From: a virus
IMG/VR virus record: IMGVR_UViG_3300045738_002452
Span: 1-36,260 of that record
DNA length: 36,260 nt
Direction: 5' to 3' (one strand)
Shown here: positions 31,729 to 36,260 of the stretch, one piece after another
Numbering within the stretch: the first letter of the stretch is position 1
Layout: the number at the start of each line of letters is the position of its first letter
Position numbers and translations under genes: made by a program
Notes under the pieces: model-generated
The model's input: only the letters and a program-made list of their open reading frames with translations
Databases searched by the model: none
Told to the model about the DNA's origin: nothing

Positions 31729-32637
31729 TCACCCCATTTGCTGTTGTGCAGATAAGATAAGCGCCAGTGTGATAGGCTCATTACGGGCGCGGGCAGTCAA
31801 ACCTGCCAGTTGTAGATAGTTGGTCAAGGCACGCAATGAGCCAGCACCTTGACCGATGCTATACAGTGCGGTCATCAGCTTGCTATCAGTCAACTCAAGC
31901 CCCCAGGCAGTTGCTACTGCATCGATGTCTTTTTTGCTGTTTTTTTGCACCGATTGGCGCTTGGCGTTACGGCTCCAAAGCCTTGCAAACTCATGGCGCT
32001 GGTTAAAGCCGCCCTGCATCTGCGTATAGACTTTATCGTTACCGATCAGCATAAAGCCGACCTCGCTGTCTTCTTGCAAGATGCGCAGCTCTTCTAATAC
32101 CTTAAGCGGTAAATGATCGGCTTCATCAATGATCATTAGGCCGCGAGTACCCGCAAGCTTAATCTTGAGCATACGAGACAGTTTGCCGGCGCGTTTGGGC
32201 GCATCGCTAATACCAAGCTCGAGCGCCATCTCATACAGCACTTCATTAATAGTGCAAATGCTAGGGCGAGCGGTGATCATCCAGACGTTATTGTTTGCTT
32301 TAGTGTATTGACGCGCCGCTTGGGTCTTGCCCACACCGCTTGCGCCGTATATCACACCCATCTTTCCGAACATCTTTACAAAGTCGAAGTCAGCAAAGAT
32401 TTTGCTTGCCGTTGGCGTGTCTACAAAGTCAGGAGCCGAGACAAACGTCGCTGTCTTTTGGGTTTGCCCGTCTAGCCATTTTTGCAAAGCCGTCTCTAGC
32501 TTGTCGTTGTCGCCCTTATAAGTGCCTTTGAGGAAACTGGACAAAGCACCACCGCTAAAGCCGCACTCCTTGGCAATTTGAGACTGAGTAAAGTGTTTGT
32601 CGTCAATCAGTTGTTTTATTTGGATTGTTAGTGTCAT
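31729..32637 (-). CDS. B: Transposition target ATPase B (Mu gpB-like)
   Basis: A 302-residue AAA+ ATPase. The N-terminal ~50 residues form a helix-turn-helix ('FTQSQIAKECGFSGGALSSFLKGTY'). Walker A is 'GASGVGKT' (98-105) and Walker B 'GLMIIDEADH' (166-175), with a sensor region 'EVGFMLIGNDKVYTQM' after it. MuB coats target DNA, attracts the transposase complex and gives target immunity. Unlike in Mu, it does not directly follow A: a ~640-bp segment with an unknown gene lies between. A good AAGAGA ribosome site precedes the ATG. Confidence 0.95.
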   Translation of the reverse strand: MTLTIQIKQLIDDKHFTQSQIAKECGFSGGALSSFLKGTYKGDNDKLETALQKWLDGQTQKTATFVSAPDFVDTPTASKIFADFDFVKMFGKMGVIYGASGVGKTQAARQYTKANNNVWMITARPSICTINEVLYEMALELGISDAPKRAGKLSRMLKIKLAGTRGLMIIDEADHLPLKVLEELRILQEDSEVGFMLIGNDKVYTQMQGGFNQRHEFARLWSRNAKRQSVQKNSKKDIDAVATAWGLELTDSKLMTALYSIGQGAGSLRALTNYLQLAGLTARARNEPITLALILSAQQQMG

Positions 32638-32785
32638 AATATTTTCTCTTATCTATTTGAGAGATTTGTCATGCTTAAGTTTTACAATACGCCGCTCACC
32701 GTATCTAGCAGCTTTCAAAATATGTTTTACACCTTTCATGATATGCAGCGCATTGCTTTTGAAAATTGGGGAGATGAGGACTTTC

Positions 32786-33277
32786 TTAATCTGAAAAGAT
32801 GCCTTTTAATTGTAGGTAGCGATGAATTTTACCGATGGGAGCATGCCAACAAAAACGAGATCTTTTCTTTTTGCCTTGCTGATACAACACGGCGCAACAA
32901 GACAAAAAAATGGCAAACTCCTGTCGCTCGTCTTTTGTTAGCTTGCACACGTTGGCGAATGCTTTGCTATTCACAAGAGTTGCAATCTGAGCTTGAAAGT
33001 CTTGAAAATTTTGAGTCTGTATCTGAGATGAAAGAAATTCAAATGTCGGTGCAGTTAGCAGCCGATTGTCATGCAATTTTTGACGGTCTTCTCTTACTGC
33101 CTCCCGAAGCTGACGGTCTCCTAGGTGACATAAATCAGACCCCTTGGTCTTTTTGGCGAAGCATTGTTGCAACCGATTTTGGTCAGCTACTTCTGTCAGA
33201 CATGGTGCTAGAGGACGATCACTATCGCTTGAGAGATTTTTAGTTGCCATCTGAACTGCTTGAGTTACCTTTTTCAT
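32786..33277 (-). CDS. Hypothetical early protein between transposase A and B
   Basis: A 163-residue frame starting at the ATG that overlaps the transposase stop codon (TGATG), with AGAAGGA eight to nine bases upstream, which supports real, coupled translation. The protein is rich in Gln, Lys and Cys (seven cysteines), mostly helical, and ends 'KKKRSRFCWHAPIGKIHRYLQLKGIFSD'. No family is recognised. The opposite strand carries an even longer open frame (32671-33243, 190 residues) with a GAGAG site of its own; I favour the minus frame because of the operon context. In the 148-bp gap between this gene and B I see only a weak 28-codon frame (32653-32739). Confidence 0.6.
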   Translation of the reverse strand: MKKVTQAVQMATKNLSSDSDRPLAPCLTEVADQNRLQQCFAKKTKGSDLCHLGDRQLREAVREDRQKLHDNRLLTAPTFEFLSSQIQTQNFQDFQAQIATLVNSKAFANVCKLTKDERQEFAIFLSCCAVLYQQGKKKRSRFCWHAPIGKIHRYLQLKGIFSD

Positions 33278-35286
33278 CACTTATTTCCTTCTTTTAACAG
33301 TGCCATAGCACGCATAAAGTCATTATCAAATTCATTTTCACTATCAGCATCAGCTTCTACTGCTTGCTTACGCACGGTGTTACCCTCAGTCACCATGATT
33401 TCAGTGATACTTGGTGTCGGCGGTGCGCTGTCATCGCTAGCTTCTGGCATCAGCTCAGCAAGCTCTTTAATACCCATTGCTTGCTGCGCTTTTGCCATTG
33501 CTTTTTCAGATTTGACGTACTGCTTACGTGCCTTATCATGTTCACGACCAGTGGCCTTATCGCCAAACGCCACCTTCTCAGTACAGACTGCTTCAGCGAG
33601 GAACCGACCATCTAAGCTATAGACCCAAACCGTGTCATGTAGGCGCTCAGGGTCAAACTTAACGACCACCTTTTTATGAGTAGAGCCGATCAAGTCCACT
33701 GCCTCATAACGGTTTTTCTGCCCAAAGACTTTACCGCCACATGACAAGCTAAACGTGCCATTAGGTTTTAACGTCACTGCCTCGCTCATTAGCATCAGCA
33801 AGCGCATCTGCTCAGAGGTAGCACGGCGGACGGTGGCATTGGCGTAGTCACGCTCAAATACTTGGCTAAAGCTATAGACGCCTTGGCAGATCTCGGTATC
33901 ACGCTTGACGCGGTTATTCCACAGCTCAATGCCTTGCTCTAATGCGGTGATAAAGTCTTCATAGCTTGCGCCGTCTTTACCGCCATGATAATTATCAGGT
34001 TTGTCCAGCACGTTAGCCCCAGCATGGTGACCCGCAAGCAAAGGATGCTTATCAACTGTCTCACCCAAGCCGCCATGCGAGAATGCACGCTCAATCGGTT
34101 TTGCCTGCCCGTGACCTGTGCCAAACTGTACACTGGTCCAAAACAGCTCAATGCCAAGCAGAGGTATAATCCCCATCGGGTCATCTTCCTTTACTTTGAA
34201 GCGGTAGCGGTTTGGTACGCCGCCTGTCATCCACTTGTTAGCAGCTGCTCTTGTGTTATCGATAGTCAACTTACGTGGTATGCCGTAGCGGCTCACCACA
34301 TCCATCAGCGCTAGCCGAATGGTGTCGCTGTTCTCGCTTAAGTCAGTACGGTAGGCAAGGATCTTGCGAGTGCGGATGTCCTGCCATAGCCACGTTTTCG
34401 GACGGACGATCTCACCGTTATGCCAACGCACAAAGACGTTATGCTGATAGCCATCACCGTTAATCCATTCCATCGCCTCAAGCGATTCCACACTACGTAT
34501 CAAGGCAGGATACATTTCAAACAGTTTATGCTCGCCTTGCCTCAGCAGCACTTGCTGCGTCATGGGTACTTCACGCTCAAGCTTGCGCTTGACGCTAGAT
34601 AGACTCGGTATCGTCCAGTTATGTTCTGTAGCCAAAAGCTTTAGCCGCTCATAGCATGTGCCCATTTGCGGACGCTCAAGGCGCAGATAGTCCGCCTTAA
34701 ATGCCTCCCAAGCGGTCTCATCAAAGTCCGCCTGGCGTGATTTACTTGGCTGATAGTTACCCAGTAGTATCGGTAGCCAGTCGCTACGCACAAAGTTGCG
34801 TACTTTGTAGTACCAGCGCTTCAGCGACCCTGTACTGACATCAGTATCAGCAGCGACAGTCTCAATCGCTTCTACTACGCCCATGCCCGTGTTTACTAAG
34901 TCATCAACCGCAAAACAACCACCCACTTTTTCAGTAGCCCGCGCTTTTTGCTTAGCCGTGGCATCTTCCCAGCCGCTCCAAATCACTTCTGGCAAATAGT
35001 TAGCCTCATTTGGTTTATTGACTAGAGCAGGTTGACTGTCTTTTGCCGCTTTTGCTTGCGCTTTGGCAGCGGCGCGTGCGGCGATGATATGGATTTCGTC
35101 TTGTACTTCTTTGGGCAAACTTTCAAAAGCATATTCGACACCACCGCCGCGCCCAGCTCGTTTTCGAGTTATCCAGCTACCTTTTTTCGCCCACCTAATG
35201 ACATTTGATTTGGAGTTTGGTAAACTTTCCAAATTAAGGGCTGCTAATTCTTGTGCTGTATAGAAATCTTTCATATTAATAACCAT
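33277..35286 (-). CDS. A: Transposase A (Mu gpA-like, DDE)
   Basis: A 669-residue protein, close to MuA's 663. N-terminal winged-helix domain: 'FYTAQELAALNLESLPNSKSNVIRWAKKGSWITRKRAGRGGGVEYAFESLPKEVQDEI' (about 8-65). DDE core: D278 in 'INGDGYQHN', D343 in 'LTIDNTRAA', E399 in 'AKPIERAF'. A beta-barrel and a basic C-terminal part follow, ending in an acidic tail that would bind B. It integrates phage DNA and drives replicative transposition. A second in-frame ATG at 35274 is an alternative start. It is the second gene of the early operon, 16 bp after Ner. Confidence 0.97.
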   Translation of the reverse strand: MVINMKDFYTAQELAALNLESLPNSKSNVIRWAKKGSWITRKRAGRGGGVEYAFESLPKEVQDEIHIIAARAAAKAQAKAAKDSQPALVNKPNEANYLPEVIWSGWEDATAKQKARATEKVGGCFAVDDLVNTGMGVVEAIETVAADTDVSTGSLKRWYYKVRNFVRSDWLPILLGNYQPSKSRQADFDETAWEAFKADYLRLERPQMGTCYERLKLLATEHNWTIPSLSSVKRKLEREVPMTQQVLLRQGEHKLFEMYPALIRSVESLEAMEWINGDGYQHNVFVRWHNGEIVRPKTWLWQDIRTRKILAYRTDLSENSDTIRLALMDVVSRYGIPRKLTIDNTRAAANKWMTGGVPNRYRFKVKEDDPMGIIPLLGIELFWTSVQFGTGHGQAKPIERAFSHGGLGETVDKHPLLAGHHAGANVLDKPDNYHGGKDGASYEDFITALEQGIELWNNRVKRDTEICQGVYSFSQVFERDYANATVRRATSEQMRLLMLMSEAVTLKPNGTFSLSCGGKVFGQKNRYEAVDLIGSTHKKVVVKFDPERLHDTVWVYSLDGRFLAEAVCTEKVAFGDKATGREHDKARKQYVKSEKAMAKAQQAMGIKELAELMPEASDDSAPPTPSITEIMVTEGNTVRKQAVEADADSENEFDNDFMRAMALLKEGNK

Positions 35287-35302
35287 TTTTCTGTTTATTG
35301 GT

Positions 35303-35536
35303 TTATGAACTGTAGCGACTAGGCCATATTTCTTCAGGCTCTACACCAATCGCGTCAGCAATGATTTTTTCAGCCTTGGGATAAGAACGATATAAAGCGT
35401 TACGCAAGTTGTTACGGGAATAACCATTTGCTTCTGATAACGCTGATAAATTAGTACCCTTAGCTTTCAAAGCAGCGCTTATATAAGCTTGGTGCCAGTC
35501 ACATGGCACTTTTTTTACCGCCTTTTGTGTGTGCAT
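35303..35536 (-). CDS. ner: Ner-like negative regulator (Nlp family)
   Basis: A 77-residue protein. 'DWHQAYISAALKAKGTNLSALSEANGYSRNNLRNALYRSYPKAEKIIADAIGVEPEEIWPSRY' lines up throughout with Mu Ner, including the closing 'E.IWPSRY'. Ner binds the operator region and turns down both early and repressor transcription during lytic growth. GGGG lies 7 bases before the ATG. It is the first gene of the leftward early operon, with the promoter at 35567-35595. Confidence 0.95.
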   Translation of the reverse strand: MHTQKAVKKVPCDWHQAYISAALKAKGTNLSALSEANGYSRNNLRNALYRSYPKAEKIIADAIGVEPEEIWPSRYSS

Positions 35537-35566
35537 TCATTAACCCCTTTAAGTAATTGAATTTAC

Positions 35567-35595
35567 ATATTAACCGTTCTATCGGTTGTTGTAAA
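35567..35595 (-). promoter_or_regulatory. Early promoter (leftward)
   Basis: TTTACA (minus strand, 35590-35595), a 17-bp spacer and TAATAT (35567-35572): nearly consensus sigma-70. Operator copy 1 fills the spacer, so a bound repressor would block polymerase. It drives ner, A, the unknown gene, B and onwards. Confidence 0.85.
35572..35587. promoter_or_regulatory. Repressor operator copy 1
   Basis: AACCGTTCTATCGGTT, near-palindrome with AACCG/CGGTT arms. It lies inside the early promoter spacer. A weaker related sequence (AACCGTTTATTAAGTT) lies at 35594-35609, over the -35 element. Confidence 0.75.
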
Positions 35596-35678
35596 CCGTT
35601 TATTAAGTTAAAACAGTTATAAAATTGATTGAAATTCTAGTATTAAAGGTAACTTATTGATTTAAATATAAATTATAT

Positions 35679-35694
35679 AACTGTTCTATCGGTA
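35679..35694. promoter_or_regulatory. Repressor operator copy 2
   Basis: AACTGTTCTATCGGTA, directly after an AT-rich TATATAAC stretch that may be part of the rightward repressor promoter. Confidence 0.7.
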
Positions 35695-35730
35695 TTTTAT
35701 TAACCGAAAATAAAACAGTTATTAAATATT

Positions 35731-35746
35731 AACTGTTCTATAGGTT
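35731..35746. promoter_or_regulatory. Repressor operator copy 3
   Basis: AACTGTTCTATAGGTT, ending 7 bases before the repressor ATG and overlapping its ribosome-binding area. Binding here would give autoregulation. Between copies 2 and 3 an AACCG...CAGTT pair of half-sites (35702-35720) has the same arms with a longer spacer. Confidence 0.7.
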
Positions 35747-35753
35747 GAATACT

Positions 35754-36260
35754 ATGATTAAAGAAATGATTGGCGCTCGTTTGAGATTTGCACGAGAAGA
35801 AGCGGGGTTATCGAGAGATCACGTTATAGCTTTGCCTGAGATAGGAATATCCAGATCAACGTTACAGCAGTGGGAAAGTGGTAATACTGAGGCATCACTC
35901 GAAACGCTTGATAAACTGTCTAAGCTATACGGTGTAAGCCCTGAATACTTGATATTTGGTGACACAGAAGCGCAGACACACCAAGCCCAAGCATCTGACA
36001 TCGCCGCCATAAGCGAGGCACAAGGCATAAGCGTAGAGGACGCTATAGACACGCTCAAGACCATGATACAAGATGCCCAGCCCAAGCTCACAGAAGAAGA
36101 AGCCTTTTTGCTCAAAGAGTTCCGAGCCTTAGATGACGATCAGCGCCGCATGATGCTACGCTTTATCATTGGTGGATTTGATGGGCTTAATAATAACGGT
36201 GGTAATAAAGGTATCTTCAACAGCCCAAAATCAAAAGTAAAAAACAGCTTTAACGAGTAG
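35754..36260 (+). CDS. CI/Cro-type repressor of the prophage
   Basis: A 168-residue protein from ATG 35754; an in-frame TTG at 35745 would add 3 residues but overlaps operator copy 3. The N-terminal ~60 residues are an HTH_3 domain ('RLRFAREEAGLSRDHVIALPEIGISRSTLQQWESGNTEASLETLDKLSKLYGVSPEYLIFG'). The rest is helical and acidic, with 'EAFLLKEFRALDDDQRRMMLRFIIGGFDGL', and has no S24 peptidase motif, so RecA-triggered self-cleavage is unlikely. It is the only convincing plus-strand gene, divergent from Ner, as expected for the maintenance repressor. It differs from the Mu c repressor, whose DNA-binding domain resembles MuA. Confidence 0.9.
   Translation: MIKEMIGARLRFAREEAGLSRDHVIALPEIGISRSTLQQWESGNTEASLETLDKLSKLYGVSPEYLIFGDTEAQTHQAQASDIAAISEAQGISVEDAIDTLKTMIQDAQPKLTEEEAFLLKEFRALDDDQRRMMLRFIIGGFDGLNNNGGNKGIFNSPKSKVKNSFNE

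Noticed and set aside
32653-32739. A 28-codon minus-strand frame (MKGVKHILKAARYGERRI...) upstream of B
   Set aside because: No Shine-Dalgarno before its ATG and too short to judge; it may be leader sequence only.

Overview
The window is most of a temperate transposable (Mu-like) prophage that carries a lambda/B3-type non-contractile tail. Almost every gene lies on the minus strand. Read in the direction of transcription (high to low coordinates), the order is: repressor (plus strand), Ner, transposase A, an unknown gene, target-selection ATPase B, GemA/gp16, Mor, small early/middle genes and a phage-encoded HU. Then come endolysin, holin, a DksA-type zinc finger and DUF2730, followed by the head genes: gp26-like, small and large terminase, DUF935 portal, MuF, protease/scaffold, major head subunit, gp35- and gp36-like, and virion morphogenesis G. 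The tail genes follow: gp37-like, tail tube, G/GT chaperones, tape measure, M, L, K, I, a giant J, tip/fibre accessories and a cysteine peptidase. No tail sheath, baseplate or mom gene is visible, so I infer siphovirus morphology. The phage left end lies beyond 36260 and the right end before base 1, so no attachment ends or target duplications can be seen.

The host is probably a gammaproteobacterium. Moderate-to-low G+C by eye and the flavour of the proteins suggest Moraxellaceae (Psychrobacter-like), but this is inference and no host gene is present.

Regulation can be read in several places. The repressor/Ner intergenic region holds three copies of a 16-bp operator (AACYGTTCTATMGGTW). One copy sits inside the spacer of a near-consensus leftward promoter (TTTACA-17-TAATAT), which is a lysis/lysogeny switch. 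Four late-region boundaries (before endolysin, protease, tape measure and gene M) carry a conserved 23-bp element. At two of them (protease and M) the element stands exactly 33 bp before the start codon and shares a -10-like block. I propose this as the late-activator site, with the single Mor-family protein as candidate activator. Rho-independent hairpins separate the transcription units.

Other notable points are: a textbook -1 frameshift signal (A AAA AAC plus a three-part hairpin) joining the tail chaperones; a near-perfect 1,035-bp in-frame duplication in J; a MuF protein whose C-terminus resembles PBECR-type nuclease toxins; a 247-bp non-coding island next to it, with a plus-strand promoter-like sequence and a tRNA T-arm-like hairpin; and a 156-bp gap near the middle of the phage with helically phased TTTAAA boxes, which could be the counterpart of Mu's central gyrase site.
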